Source: Sulfurirhabdus autotrophica (lineage in GTDB: Bacteria; Pseudomonadota; Gammaproteobacteria; Burkholderiales; SMCO01). From it: 54,179 bases of DNA. Where the stretch lies: the NCBI RefSeq assembly GCF_004346685.1, contig NZ_SMCO01000021.1:1-54179 (forward strand). The letters are read 5' to 3'. This document shows positions 38,454-49,037 of the stretch, one piece after another. The position numbers were made by a program, and so were the translations under genes. The notes under the pieces were generated by a model. That model ran no database searches. It saw only the letters and a program-made list of their open reading frames with translations, and was not told where the DNA came from. Each line of letters opens with the position of its first letter. The stretch's first letter is position 1.

Positions 38454-41240
38454 TTATTTATTTTTGGAAGCACTTATGCTATCTAGCAAAGCTTGAGCTT
38501 CCTTGCCTGATTGTGTTTTGGGTTCCTTTTTAACCACCACATCAAGGACGCGTCTAGCCTCTTCTGATCGTTTCTGCTGAACCAAAGCTTGTGCCAAATG
38601 TAGCTGAATCTGTGCATCACCGGGTGCCTTAGTTGCTGCATCTCGTAACAAGCTGGCTGCGCCGCTAATATCGCCATTTTTTAGCGTTAACATCCCTAAT
38701 GTGTCCAATACGACAGGCGTTTTTGGCGCTAATTGATAAGCTCGTTGCGCATACTCAAACGCCTGTTTTGGAGATTTATCGCGTAATAGCCATGCAAGGT
38801 TATTCAATGCCTGAACGTAATTAGGATAGAGTTTAATTATCTGCGTATAAGTCGCTATCGCATCAGCTTCCTTTCCAACGCTCAGGTAAGCCTCTCCTAA
38901 TGAGAGAAGCACTTCTGAATCGTCCGGATGATCTTTTAACCAGTCCTTCATCACAATAAACGCTTGATCCGTTTTTTTCTGCAACCACAAACTTCGGGTA
39001 AGCAATATCAACAACTCCTGATCTGGTTTTTGTTTCAGGGCTACTGTGAAAATTTTCTCAGCAGCAGCATAATCACCGATCCCAAGCGAGAACCAACCAT
39101 CAATCCCTAGTACCTCTGTGCGCTCGCCAAAGTCTTTGTGCAATTTGGATATGGCCTCTTTTGCCTGCTTGGTTTGCCCTAGTTGCACAAGCATCTTGAT
39201 CTCGCCCACACGCGCTGGCAAATATTTAGGATCCAGTTGCAATGCGCGTTCCAATTCTTTTCGTGCTCCAACGGAATTACCACTTGAAGCCATACTGTCA
39301 CTTAAATAAAAATGTGCTGGCGAGGAATTAGGATAACGTTTTGCCATTTTTTCAAACACCGCTCTCGCTCCAGCAGCGTCACCACTTACCATGAGTGCCT
39401 TACCATGCAACTCCAATAACGCTGGCTGTTGCTGAAACTGTGTATCACTTACACTACGTGTAATTTCCAAGGTTTTATTGGCCTGACCCATCTGCAAATA
39501 TGTTTTAGCAAGCTGAATCCGGATAGCCTGATCCCCAGGAATATTTTTAGCTGCTTGCTCCAGTACCTGAACACTGGCCGCAACACCTTCTGCACGTACT
39601 TTTGCGTCTGCAAGAATCAAGGCAGACACCACATCCTTTGGATACGCTTTCACGATCGGCTCCAGTAAAAGCACCGCCTTTTTTGGATCACCGATCCTGA
39701 CTTCGATCCTGGCAATATTCTGTGTAGCAGAAACATCACCTGGACTGAGTTTCAGCACTTGCTCAAGCTCGACTTTAGCTTTTTCCCACTGATTTAGAGC
39801 AAGATGGGATGCAGCCATCAAATTTAAAGGGTCGACTTTGTCTGGATTACTTTCATGCAATTTGGTTGCACGCGTGAGGGTTTCTGCATGATTACTTTGC
39901 TTAAAACTTGCTATCGCAAGCAGTAAATTTCGTGAATAGGCATCATCGGTAGTGCCCACGCCCTCATCCAGCTTTTGTCCCGCCAACAGCTTGGCAGTCA
40001 TCACCAAATCTTGTGATTGTTTAGATTTTGGATCAATTGATACGGCTTTCAGTGCATATTCCAAAGCCTGATTCGCGTTGCCTTCCAAAAGATACAAATT
40101 AGCTAACATGTTTAGAGTAGCAATGTCATCCGGCTTATTTTTCAATGTGCTAAGAAGCAAGTCACGCGCAGCGCCATATTCTGCCTGACTCATCTGTATC
40201 GCGCCAAGCAGCCGCTTGGCGCCAGAGGAGCCAGGCATCTGAGCAATCAGTTTTTGGGTTAAACCAAGGGCCTGTTCCATGTGTCCAAGGCGAAAGTGTG
40301 TAGTTGCCAGATACATCTGATTAGGTATAAATGTTGGGTCATTTTTGTAACTTAACTCAAACGCGGATAACGCTTCTGGATATTTGTTCTGCGCAAAATA
40401 AGACAATCCACTCACGTAGCTCACATAGGGATGATCTTTCCACCCATCTTTTTTGAGTGTTTCAATATCAGTCGCAGCCTCTTTGTATTTTTTAAGCTGT
40501 ATGCGCACCAGCGCGCGTCTCGCCAACTCTAAACTGGTCACTTTTCGAACCTTGATCGACTCAGTGAATGCTTTCTCCGCTTCGGCTGCATGTCCTTGCA
40601 CCAACTCCAGATCACCAAGTACACTCCAGGGTTCAGGAGCAGTTGGATCAGCCTTAATCGCTAAATCAAGCTCGCTACGCGCTGCATCGTAGTTTCGATT
40701 AAATGCATTGAGTATGGCGATTCCAAGATGTACAGGGCCAGAATCACTCTTGGTTGCAAGTGCTTCATCAAGTACTTGTCTAGCCTGCTCTAATTTACCT
40801 TTCATGACTAATGCTTGGCCGCGAAGGGCTAAGGTTGCAGCTTTTTCAGCTTGAGGCATATCAGCTGGCAATTCGGATGACTCTTTTATTACCCGATCCA
40901 TATCCCCTTGAAGCAAAATGGACTTAACCAAGATTGGAAGTGCTGCCGAGCGGGACAACCCGAGTTCCATAGCTTTTCTGATTTCTTTTTCTGCTCGCTC
41001 ATTTTCCCCAATATTTAATGCAACCTTCCCCAGTAGCCAACGTCCTTCTACTGACTTAGGATCCTTTTGCACTGCATTGGTTAATTCAATGAGCGCTGGG
41101 CGATATTCCCCTTTATCCAAATAGTTTTTAGCATTTGCCACATGCTCAACAGAAGTTTGGTTGCTGCCACAACCACCAAGAGACAACAATCCAACTATTG
41201 CAACTGATACTATAAAATTCAACCGACTAAAATATCGCAT
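38454..41240 (-). CDS. prsT: PrsT: PEP-CTERM system TPR-repeat lipoprotein (second copy)
   Basis: A 928-residue lipoprotein with a signal peptide ending in the lipobox L-S-L-G-G-C (Cys near residue 24), then TPR-type helical repeats over almost the whole length. In PEP-CTERM/exosortase loci this family (TIGR02917) is linked with PrsK and PrsR and is thought to act at the envelope in polysaccharide export or assembly. I prefer the ATG at 41240, which has GGGGTG upstream, over GTG at 41246. It follows the first copy by about 70 bases, is similar in length and architecture, and ends the operon. Confidence 0.88.
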   Translation of the reverse strand: MRYFSRLNFIVSVAIVGLLSLGGCGSNQTSVEHVANAKNYLDKGEYRPALIELTNAVQKDPKSVEGRWLLGKVALNIGENERAEKEIRKAMELGLSRSAALPILVKSILLQGDMDRVIKESSELPADMPQAEKAATLALRGQALVMKGKLEQARQVLDEALATKSDSGPVHLGIAILNAFNRNYDAARSELDLAIKADPTAPEPWSVLGDLELVQGHAAEAEKAFTESIKVRKVTSLELARRALVRIQLKKYKEAATDIETLKKDGWKDHPYVSYVSGLSYFAQNKYPEALSAFELSYKNDPTFIPNQMYLATTHFRLGHMEQALGLTQKLIAQMPGSSGAKRLLGAIQMSQAEYGAARDLLLSTLKNKPDDIATLNMLANLYLLEGNANQALEYALKAVSIDPKSKQSQDLVMTAKLLAGQKLDEGVGTTDDAYSRNLLLAIASFKQSNHAETLTRATKLHESNPDKVDPLNLMAASHLALNQWEKAKVELEQVLKLSPGDVSATQNIARIEVRIGDPKKAVLLLEPIVKAYPKDVVSALILADAKVRAEGVAASVQVLEQAAKNIPGDQAIRIQLAKTYLQMGQANKTLEITRSVSDTQFQQQPALLELHGKALMVSGDAAGARAVFEKMAKRYPNSSPAHFYLSDSMASSGNSVGARKELERALQLDPKYLPARVGEIKMLVQLGQTKQAKEAISKLHKDFGERTEVLGIDGWFSLGIGDYAAAEKIFTVALKQKPDQELLILLTRSLWLQKKTDQAFIVMKDWLKDHPDDSEVLLSLGEAYLSVGKEADAIATYTQIIKLYPNYVQALNNLAWLLRDKSPKQAFEYAQRAYQLAPKTPVVLDTLGMLTLKNGDISGAASLLRDAATKAPGDAQIQLHLAQALVQQKRSEEARRVLDVVVKKEPKTQSGKEAQALLDSISASKNK

Positions 41241-41311
41241 GGTCACCCCATATATTTTATATTTTTTTATATTTCTTCAATCTTCACTTTTTAACAGGAT
41301 GGCATTCTTAT

Positions 41312-44107
41312 CTACCCTCCCAACTGTTTGAGCAGTTCGCGTGCCTTTCCTTCTTCTGAGAAGCTTAAATGACTGTCAAACAACCTTTTAAGTTCTTTTT
41401 TAGCTTGTTCCCGGTTACCCGCCTGAAAATATCCATACGCCAGATGCCAATGTATCTCACCCGCATCAGGCTTCTTCGACAATGCATGCTGTAATAATTT
41501 AATCCCGCGGTCAGCTTGACCTTGGCCGACTAAAATCCAGCCGAGTGTATCTGTAATCGCTATATTTTCTGGTTGCAACTTATAAGCCTTTTCTGCCATT
41601 TCAACTGCACGCGGATCTTTTTCTTGCTGGTAAAGCCAGGCTAGATTATTTAGTGCAAGCAAATTATTAGGCTCTTTCTGCAGGATAAACTGATATTGTG
41701 GAATCGCTGATTTGTTTTGCGAATGTTGCATGTAATTTTCAGCCAGGTAAGCGCGGGTTGGCAGATCATCAGGATGTTCAACTAACCATTGTTGAATCTG
41801 GCTCTCGGCACTCTTCACGTTTCCTGCAAGTACTTTTGATCGGTGTGCGTTAATTACTAATTCACTAGTCTTTTCCAACTTAAAGGCTTTATCATATACG
41901 CTTGCTGCCTGGCCGTATTCTTTCTGTGCCATGAACACCCCACCTTCGAGACTAAACCCGAGCGCGGCTTTTGGAAGCTGTTTTTGTACTTGCTGAGCAT
42001 ACTTCATTGCGTCTGAGTATTTTGCCCCTTTTACATAGAGTGCGATCAGTGCAACCTTTGGTTCTATATAATCAGACTTCATATCAAGTGCTTTAATATA
42101 AGAAGCTTCAGCGGAGGCAGAATCGTTCATACCAAATTGGACTGAACCAAGTTTGTATAGTGCCAGTGGAGATTTTGGCAACTGTCCGACCAAACCTTTG
42201 TAAGTTGCCAAAGCATTATCTTTTTCCCCAGCAGCAAATTGCATTGAACCAAGCAAATCCAACGCTTCTGGATTTTTGGGGTTTGAAGTTTGTGCTTCCC
42301 GAGCTTGCATTAATGCTTTTTGTGGCTCTCTCTTCTGTAAATAGTAATTTGCCAAGAGCACCCGCGGCTTAAGAACCTCTGGATTGGCTTTTATTGCTTT
42401 CTCCAGCCAGTTTACATATTCCTTTTCCTGTCCACTCCCTGCAGCAAGCACTGCTAGCGCAAGCATAATTTGCTGATTATCTTTGTCTTTTGCCAATATC
42501 GCTTCAAAGCGTTTGCGTGCTAATTCCGGTTTTTTGTCCTTTATATCCAGTTGAGCCAAATTCATGGCTGCGGGGACATAATTAGACTTTAAGGCCAATG
42601 CATGCTCAAAACTCTTGCGCGCATTTACCGTATCATTTTTTCCCAAATAGGCCGCACCTTTAAGGTTAAAGGTAATGGGGTTGTCAGGTTGTTTTTTTTC
42701 TAAGGCTGCAATCGCTTTTAATGATCCATCAAAATCCTTTTTTCCCAGGTAAGTCAGCGCTAGCATGATATCTGCCGAATGCTGATTGGGATCATTTCCA
42801 GCAGCCGATTCCAGTTCCGCCACTGCATGCGCCGTATCACCCTTGGCGAGACGGCTAACACCCAACTCGGTTCGTAAGGCTGTGTTCTTGGGATCAATCG
42901 CTACTGATTTCTCGAAATATTCTGTTGCGTTGCCATAATCGTTCATTGCCATATAAACTTCACCTGCAAGGGCTAGCAATTGAGGATCTTTTATCTCGCC
43001 GGTTAATGCCGGCTTAAGGGTGTTCAATGCCCGCTCAGCCTGCTTGGTTTTTAGCAAAGTAGCAGCAAGCAATTTGCGGGCGTAGATATTGTTGGGAAAC
43101 TGATTCAGAAATTTGCCCAAGTCAGATTCGGCTTGTTCATAAGTACCCAGTGCAAAGCTGATTGCCCCTGAAAGCAGTACGCTTGGCATGTGATTTGGGG
43201 CAATCTTTAACACTTGCTGAAGCTCATCTCTTGCTTCCGAATATTTTGCCTGTCGAAACTCAAGTAATGCCGCCATATATTTTGCCAGCAAGTTTTTCGG
43301 CTCAACTTTGCGCGACACTTGAATTTCTTTGCTCGCCTCTTCCAACTTATTGGCCGCCAGGTACATGGATGCAAGTGCAATATGAGCTGTAACATTATTT
43401 GCTTCAATCTTTACTACTTGCTGATAAGCAGCCATGGCACCTGTTAAGTTTGATTGCATTCGCAGCAGATCACCCTTCATCAGCCAACCTTCTATGTTTT
43501 TGGGAGATTTTTCCAATGCGATGTCGATTTGCTTCATGGCTTCGACAATATCTTTTGCTGCGACAGCTAATCGTGCCTTCCCAAGATAAGCCTCGGCATT
43601 ATCAGGTTGCTGCTTAATTGCCTCCTCTAGCTCTGCCTTTGCTTCATCTTGCTTTCCTAAAGCTAGATGCGCATTTGCTCTTAGCGTTAAAATTTTTGCG
43701 CCTGCCTCTCCCTTTCGCTCTGAAGTAGAAGTATCATCTAGTAATTGTTTGAACTCTCCCTGCTTGAGTAAAATCTCCGCAAGAAGCAGTTGCACATTAT
43801 TTGGATCTATACCTAGCTGGCGTGCTTTTCGTAGCTCCTTTTCTGCAGCCGAAAGATCACCCGTTTCATTGTATATTTTTCCTAATAAATATCTGGCATC
43901 CCCATTTTCTGCATTTTTCTGCAAAGCATTTTTTAGCTGAATAATGGCTGCTTTGCTTTGTCCACTCTTATACAAAGTTTGAGCTTCCTGGAGGTATTTC
44001 GCACTGGTTTCACCTTTATTACACCCCGCAATCCCTATAAGTGCGGAAAAAACAAGCGCCGTTAGAAGGGACGGAAATGGTGTTTTAATTTTTTGGGGTG
44101 ATAGCAT
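41312..44107 (-). CDS. prsT: PrsT: PEP-CTERM system TPR-repeat lipoprotein (first copy)
   Basis: A 931-residue lipoprotein. The lipobox I-G-I-A-G-C (Cys near residue 29) follows a hydrophobic signal. About twenty or more TPR-like units follow, with recurring A-L-x-x-N-P/D-P-K-N and L-N-N-L-A-W-L-Y spacing; the C-terminal L-N-N-L-A-W block is shared with the second copy. The ATG has AAGG upstream. It lies 50 bases after prsR, so sensor, regulator and TPR lipoproteins form one operon. The two copies are clearly paralogous but diverged, which points to an old duplication. Confidence 0.9.
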   Translation of the reverse strand: MLSPQKIKTPFPSLLTALVFSALIGIAGCNKGETSAKYLQEAQTLYKSGQSKAAIIQLKNALQKNAENGDARYLLGKIYNETGDLSAAEKELRKARQLGIDPNNVQLLLAEILLKQGEFKQLLDDTSTSERKGEAGAKILTLRANAHLALGKQDEAKAELEEAIKQQPDNAEAYLGKARLAVAAKDIVEAMKQIDIALEKSPKNIEGWLMKGDLLRMQSNLTGAMAAYQQVVKIEANNVTAHIALASMYLAANKLEEASKEIQVSRKVEPKNLLAKYMAALLEFRQAKYSEARDELQQVLKIAPNHMPSVLLSGAISFALGTYEQAESDLGKFLNQFPNNIYARKLLAATLLKTKQAERALNTLKPALTGEIKDPQLLALAGEVYMAMNDYGNATEYFEKSVAIDPKNTALRTELGVSRLAKGDTAHAVAELESAAGNDPNQHSADIMLALTYLGKKDFDGSLKAIAALEKKQPDNPITFNLKGAAYLGKNDTVNARKSFEHALALKSNYVPAAMNLAQLDIKDKKPELARKRFEAILAKDKDNQQIMLALAVLAAGSGQEKEYVNWLEKAIKANPEVLKPRVLLANYYLQKREPQKALMQAREAQTSNPKNPEALDLLGSMQFAAGEKDNALATYKGLVGQLPKSPLALYKLGSVQFGMNDSASAEASYIKALDMKSDYIEPKVALIALYVKGAKYSDAMKYAQQVQKQLPKAALGFSLEGGVFMAQKEYGQAASVYDKAFKLEKTSELVINAHRSKVLAGNVKSAESQIQQWLVEHPDDLPTRAYLAENYMQHSQNKSAIPQYQFILQKEPNNLLALNNLAWLYQQEKDPRAVEMAEKAYKLQPENIAITDTLGWILVGQGQADRGIKLLQHALSKKPDAGEIHWHLAYGYFQAGNREQAKKELKRLFDSHLSFSEEGKARELLKQLGG

Positions 44108-44159
44108 TATTTTGCCTTGTTATATTTGATATTTTGCACACAGTTAAGAAAGAGCTTTT

Positions 44160-45512
44160 TTATTTCAACCCATAACGACTAACCAAATCATAAAGTGTCG
44201 GTCTGCTTACGCCTAATAATTCTGCAGCTTGTGCCACATTGCCGTTAGCCCGACCCATTGCCCTGACTACGGCCTTTCGCTCGGCCTCATCCCTGACTTG
44301 TCTTAAATTAATAGGCTCGCTTTCACCTTCAAAATGTGTCAATCCAAGATCTGCATCACTTATCTGTGAGCCTTCAGCCATAATGACAGCGCGCTTAATG
44401 ACATTTTCCATTTCCCTGACATTTCCTGGCCAGTTATGACTTTCGATCACAGTCAGCGCATCCTGGGAAAACCCTCTTAAAGCCCTGCCTTGCTGCTGAC
44501 TGAATTTATCCAGAAACGCATGGGCTAATAATGTTGGGTCTCCCTCGCGATCACGAAGGGGCGGGATATTGACCGTAATTTCGCTAATGCGGTAAAAAAG
44601 ATCTTCACGAAAACGACCGTCTTTTATTTGTTCATGCAATTTTTGGTGTGTTGCACACACTACTCGCACGTCTACCGGGACTTCACCTCTCCCGCCCAGC
44701 CTTTCAATAACACGCTCCTGTAAAAAACGTAACAATTTAGCCTGTAAAGACATGGGCAAATCACCAATTTCATCAAGGAACAATGTACCGCTATTGGCAT
44801 ATTCAATCTTGCCGATAGTTTGCTTCGTCGCTCCTGTGAAGGCACCCTTCTCGTATCCAAACAACTCACTTTCCAACAAATTTTCTGGAATAGCGGCACA
44901 ATTGATTGCAACAAATTTCTGGTTTAGTCGGGTACTCAAATCATGGAGAGATCTTGCCAGCAACTCTTTACCCGTCCCGCTCTCACCTAAAAGTAAAACT
45001 GTGGCATCGGAAGGCGCAACTTTTTCGACGGTTCGACATACTTTGAGCATTTGCGGGTCAACGCTGATGATACCTTGCATTGGGGATTCTTGATGGTTTG
45101 CCAATAATCTGCGATTTTCCTGCTCAAGATCATGCAATCGAAAAGCACGCCCTATAATCAGGGAAAGCATTTCAGGTTCAAATGGTTTCTGATAAAAATC
45201 GTAAGCACCAAGTCCAATTGCACGAACAGCATTTTCACGATCCTGATTTCCAGTCACCACGATTACTTTAGTGCCAGGAGCCAGAGCAAGCATTTGCTCT
45301 AATGTTGCTAACCCTTCGCTGGCGCCATCTGGGTCGGGTGGCAACCCCAAGTCCAATATAGCAACTGGCGGTTCAAAGCGTCGAATTTGATTCAATGCGC
45401 TTTCCCGATCTCCTGCAACCAGAAGTTCATACCCTTCGAGACTCCACCTTACCTGTTTTTGTAAACCGATGTCATCTTCAACAAGCAGCAACGTTTTTTT
45501 CGTTGAACTCAC
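44160..45512 (-). CDS. prsR: PrsR: sigma-54-dependent response regulator of the PEP-CTERM system
   Basis: A 450-residue NtrC-type activator. A receiver with Asp54 (A-I-L-D-L-G-L-P) is followed by an AAA+ domain with Walker A G-E-S-G-T-G-K-E near 176 and the sigma-54-contacting G-A-F-T-G-A near 224. A C-terminal Fis-type helix-turn-helix contains V-A-Q-A-A-E-L-L-G-V-S-R. The family is TIGR02915. It would be phosphorylated by PrsK and activate sigma-54 promoters of PEP-CTERM genes, such as the one at 36776-36791. Its ATG overlaps the prsK stop by four bases (ATGA). Confidence 0.95.
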   Translation of the reverse strand: MSSTKKTLLLVEDDIGLQKQVRWSLEGYELLVAGDRESALNQIRRFEPPVAILDLGLPPDPDGASEGLATLEQMLALAPGTKVIVVTGNQDRENAVRAIGLGAYDFYQKPFEPEMLSLIIGRAFRLHDLEQENRRLLANHQESPMQGIISVDPQMLKVCRTVEKVAPSDATVLLLGESGTGKELLARSLHDLSTRLNQKFVAINCAAIPENLLESELFGYEKGAFTGATKQTIGKIEYANSGTLFLDEIGDLPMSLQAKLLRFLQERVIERLGGRGEVPVDVRVVCATHQKLHEQIKDGRFREDLFYRISEITVNIPPLRDREGDPTLLAHAFLDKFSQQQGRALRGFSQDALTVIESHNWPGNVREMENVIKRAVIMAEGSQISDADLGLTHFEGESEPINLRQVRDEAERKAVVRAMGRANGNVAQAAELLGVSRPTLYDLVSRYGLK

Positions 45513-47611
45513 ACCCCTTCCCCTTGTAATGAAGCTATGTCATTCTCTGATTTTGTATTTAACGGTAATATAATCTGGAACAAGGTTCCTTGCTCCAGGA
45601 TGCTACTCACTTCGATACGACCACCTAATTCCCGGATATATTCCTGACATTCGTGTGCGCCGATTCCCATTCCAGATCCTTTGGTTGTATCAAACGGTCG
45701 GAATAAGCGCTCGCGAAGAAACTGTTCGTCCATTCCCTTACCATTATCCTGAACAGCAATCATCGCACATCCGTCCTGCTGCGCCAACCTGATTTTAACC
45801 CAACCGTCATATTGTGTCGCTTCGCTTGCATTTTGCACTATATGGCCTATTACACGAAGTAAGCGCTCTCTATCGGCCAGAACAAAAAGTCCCGGTTCTG
45901 TTTGCTCAATCACAGGCAACGGTTTGTAAATCGCTTTCTCTTGCACTACCTTCTCTAGCAGCTTTGCCAAATCCAGCTGTATCCTACCTGTTACTTCTGT
46001 TTTTCCGCTGCGTAATTGCGCAAGCAATTTATTCATTTTTTCTACCGAGTTATCTACGGTACTCAACATGTCATCTTTAAATTCCGGGTTATTCCAATGC
46101 TTTTCAGCATTGGCTACCATTAAGGATAACTGTGCGATCAAATTTTTCAAATCATGCACCACAAACGCCGACATGCGATTAAATGATTCAAATTGTCGCG
46201 CCACAACCAGCGCCTCGGTTGCCTGCATCTGCGCAAGGTTACTTGCCGCTTGTCGACCCGCGGTTTTAAGCAAATCGCTCACTTCCCAATTAAAGCCAAC
46301 TTGACTGCGAGAGTGCGTTAACAGCACAAAACCCAGCAAACGTTCATGCAAAATCAACGGAACAATCAACCAGCTCCTGGGTACGGCCAACAGCCAATCC
46401 GGAATGGTTAAATCATGATACATTTCCGGCGTATTTTTATATTCTTCCAGATTGATTACCCACTGCTGCTTTTCGAGGAACGCGCAAAGTGAACTATTGT
46501 CCGATTCAACCCCCTCTGCTACGGGTAGATTCCAGTGCGCATATCGTACATAATTCCCTGCATCCTTCCTCATCCATAAGGCACCAGCAGGGCTTTCTAC
46601 CAACCCGGCAATTGCTTTAAGTGCACTTTCACAAATCCTCGCTCCCGCTTCTCCAACTGACAGGGCCTGTGTAAATCTCAGCCATTCTTCTCGATAATCA
46701 TATTTATAGCTGAAAAAATGCTTACTCAAAAAAACTTTCAGCCTTGCTCTTGCTGAACCAGAAAAAAACATTAACAAGAGTAATACCAGCGCCCCAAACA
46801 AAAAAGCCGTTTGCAACACCGATCCCCAATTACCACCAAACACGCGTATGTAATAACCTGCGGCTGCCATCACCAACAAGAAAACTCCGGCACCCAACAA
46901 TGCTGCGCTATGAAATACTATCCGCCTGGAAACATGCACATCAAAAGACCATTGTGGATTTCGCGCAGCTGATACAAAAATTAACGGTACCATTAACGCA
47001 TTACTTACGCCCCTGGCTGCCCATAGATTGGCATCGATATGCCAAAACAACATAGCATCGGCGTACAGAAAAAAATCATAAGCAAAAATTGCACCAACAC
47101 CTAGGCACAGAAATTTCACCCCCCAGCGCTGCTCAACAGGCGTATTACGAAATACCTGCTCAACTAAAACCATTCCAGCTACTGCCATCACTACCCTGCT
47201 GGCAATATCTGTCAGAAAATAGATTTGCCTTGGCAGTTCCCGGTTTCCGGAGTGGATAAAAATACTCACTGCCAATACAGCAACGCAAAAACCCAGCAAG
47301 CTAAACAAAATAAATTGAAATTTTCGACTGGACCTGATCAATGCATTTTTTGAGATTCCGAACATACCTGCGAAGAAAGTTATCCACGCAATATTCCGCA
47401 ATATTTCTAATGCATTAATCCAGGCCGGAATAAATTTTCCGGTAAAAAGCGCATAGGCCGTAACCCCCGCCCATATTGCTGATACCAACGATGCAGAAGC
47501 TAGCAAGACGCCTTGGAAGCGGCCTTGCCATCCTGTCAATAATGAAAACGTGAGAAATAGAAAAGCCAGCGCACCCGTGATATAGCTAAGTACGCCAATA
47601 TTCAGTTCCAT
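45509..47611 (-). CDS. prsK: PrsK: membrane histidine kinase of the PEP-CTERM system
   Basis: A 700-residue sensor kinase. The N-terminal 290 residues contain about nine hydrophobic segments, followed by a GAF-like domain (about 310-460) and the kinase core. His486 lies in V-V-H-D-L-K-N-L-I, with N-A-S-E-A, D-N-G-K-G-M and a final G-S-G-M-G-I-G ATP lid. The family is TIGR02916. The signal is unknown; many membrane helices suggest a membrane or lipid cue. It is coupled to prsR by the ATGA overlap and follows the sugar transferase by 25 bases. Confidence 0.94.
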   Translation of the reverse strand: MELNIGVLSYITGALAFLFLTFSLLTGWQGRFQGVLLASASLVSAIWAGVTAYALFTGKFIPAWINALEILRNIAWITFFAGMFGISKNALIRSSRKFQFILFSLLGFCVAVLAVSIFIHSGNRELPRQIYFLTDIASRVVMAVAGMVLVEQVFRNTPVEQRWGVKFLCLGVGAIFAYDFFLYADAMLFWHIDANLWAARGVSNALMVPLIFVSAARNPQWSFDVHVSRRIVFHSAALLGAGVFLLVMAAAGYYIRVFGGNWGSVLQTAFLFGALVLLLLMFFSGSARARLKVFLSKHFFSYKYDYREEWLRFTQALSVGEAGARICESALKAIAGLVESPAGALWMRKDAGNYVRYAHWNLPVAEGVESDNSSLCAFLEKQQWVINLEEYKNTPEMYHDLTIPDWLLAVPRSWLIVPLILHERLLGFVLLTHSRSQVGFNWEVSDLLKTAGRQAASNLAQMQATEALVVARQFESFNRMSAFVVHDLKNLIAQLSLMVANAEKHWNNPEFKDDMLSTVDNSVEKMNKLLAQLRSGKTEVTGRIQLDLAKLLEKVVQEKAIYKPLPVIEQTEPGLFVLADRERLLRVIGHIVQNASEATQYDGWVKIRLAQQDGCAMIAVQDNGKGMDEQFLRERLFRPFDTTKGSGMGIGAHECQEYIRELGGRIEVSSILEQGTLFQIILPLNTKSENDIASLQGEGV

Positions 47612-47636
47612 TAAGTAAATTGCCCGCCAATTGAGT

Positions 47637-49037
47637 TCACCTTGCCCCTTTTCCCCATATTACGACTTGCGCCGTTTGGAAAAGGATCATCAAATCGAGG
47701 AAAAGGCCATGGTTTTTAATGTAATATAAATCGAATTGTAATTTTTCCAATGAGTCTTCAACCGAAGCGCCATAGCTGGCTCTTACTTGCGCCCATCCGG
47801 TAATGCCCGGTTTAACACTATGTCTACTGGAATAATAGGGAATTTCTTTTACCAGTTTTTCTACAAAAAATGGTCTTTCTGGACGAGGGCCGACGAAACT
47901 CATATCCCCCTTCAATACATTAAATATCTGGGGCAGCTCATCAATTCTAACTTTACGAATAATCCGACCGATCCTTGTCGTTCGGTCATCATTTTGTACA
48001 GCCCATTTCGGCTTTCCATCTTTTTCGGCATCAACTCGCATGCTTCGAAATTTAAGTACCGTGAAGATTGAACTATCTTGCCCAACCCGCTCTTGCTTGT
48101 AAAGGATTGGAAAACCACTTTCAATTAATATTAATATTGCTGTAATCAGCATGACGGGCAGTGACAAAGTCAAAATAATACTACTTACACATAAATCAAA
48201 CGCTCGCTTAATAAGATCACGCGCCAGTCCATTTTGGAAACCTTCCGACAAGACCATCCAGCTCGCGCTAAGTGATTCTAATTGTAACTGCCCTGTTTCC
48301 CTTTCAAAAAATGTAGATAACTCAACAACTTTAATCCCTTTTAATTTACATTCAAGCAATTCATCCATGGGTAAACCACCCCCGCGCCTGTCACGCACTG
48401 CGATAATGATTTCCTCAATGTTAAATTTTTCTACGATTGAAGTAAGGGAACCTTGCTCGGCTAAAATTTTTGAATGGTCAACATAATGGTGCGTACCTTG
48501 CAATGGCAGATACCCAACAATATTCAACCGGGGCCCCGTCGATGCTTCTTTCATCAATGCATCTATTTTTGCTGCCCTGCTACCTGTACCTAATACTAGA
48601 ACTCGTCGTTTCCAAGCGTTCAAATCAGCCCATTTAAAAATAATCAAACGCGCCAGTGTGATCCCTGTCATGGCAGAAATAAATGCAAAAGTAAACGCAC
48701 CCCTGCCCAGGAACAAATCAGGCATAAGATAAAAAATAACGCTCATGGCAATAAACCCCACCATGAAACTCGCGCCAAGGCGTAACAGCATGCCTTTTAC
48801 GCCACCTTCCCATTCCCAATATTCGTACAAACCGAAGATCGTCATGCTCAAGATCATCACAATTGCAAATACAATGGCCCGAGGCATGAGTGGACCCAGC
48901 GATTCAGGAATAGGTGCGCCAGTGTCGAAAAAGCGAAATGACACGCCTGCATAAATCGAAAATACCAGCAGTAACGCCTCAATGACGATAAGCAACAAAA
49001 TACTTACTGGAATGTAATGACGAAAAAACCGAATCAT
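47637..49037 (-). CDS. EpsB-type undecaprenyl-phosphate sugar transferase (PEP-CTERM associated)
   Basis: A 466-residue polyisoprenyl-phosphate hexose-1-phosphate transferase. Four N-terminal helices and a CoA-binding-like domain (L-V-L-G-T-G-S-R-A-A-K) precede a fifth helix and the catalytic sugar-transferase domain: K-R-A-F-D-L, K-F-R-S-M-R-V-D-A, and R-I/V-D-E-L-P-Q-I-F-N-V-L-K-G-D-M-S-F-V-G-P-R-P-E. This is the family described as EpsB in exosortase loci (TIGR03013). It would load the first sugar of an exopolysaccharide repeat on undecaprenyl phosphate. It is the first gene of the prs operon, with GGGGAA upstream of its ATG. Confidence 0.92.
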   Translation of the reverse strand: MIRFFRHYIPVSILLLIVIEALLLVFSIYAGVSFRFFDTGAPIPESLGPLMPRAIVFAIVMILSMTIFGLYEYWEWEGGVKGMLLRLGASFMVGFIAMSVIFYLMPDLFLGRGAFTFAFISAMTGITLARLIIFKWADLNAWKRRVLVLGTGSRAAKIDALMKEASTGPRLNIVGYLPLQGTHHYVDHSKILAEQGSLTSIVEKFNIEEIIIAVRDRRGGGLPMDELLECKLKGIKVVELSTFFERETGQLQLESLSASWMVLSEGFQNGLARDLIKRAFDLCVSSIILTLSLPVMLITAILILIESGFPILYKQERVGQDSSIFTVLKFRSMRVDAEKDGKPKWAVQNDDRTTRIGRIIRKVRIDELPQIFNVLKGDMSFVGPRPERPFFVEKLVKEIPYYSSRHSVKPGITGWAQVRASYGASVEDSLEKLQFDLYYIKNHGLFLDLMILFQTAQVVIWGKGAR

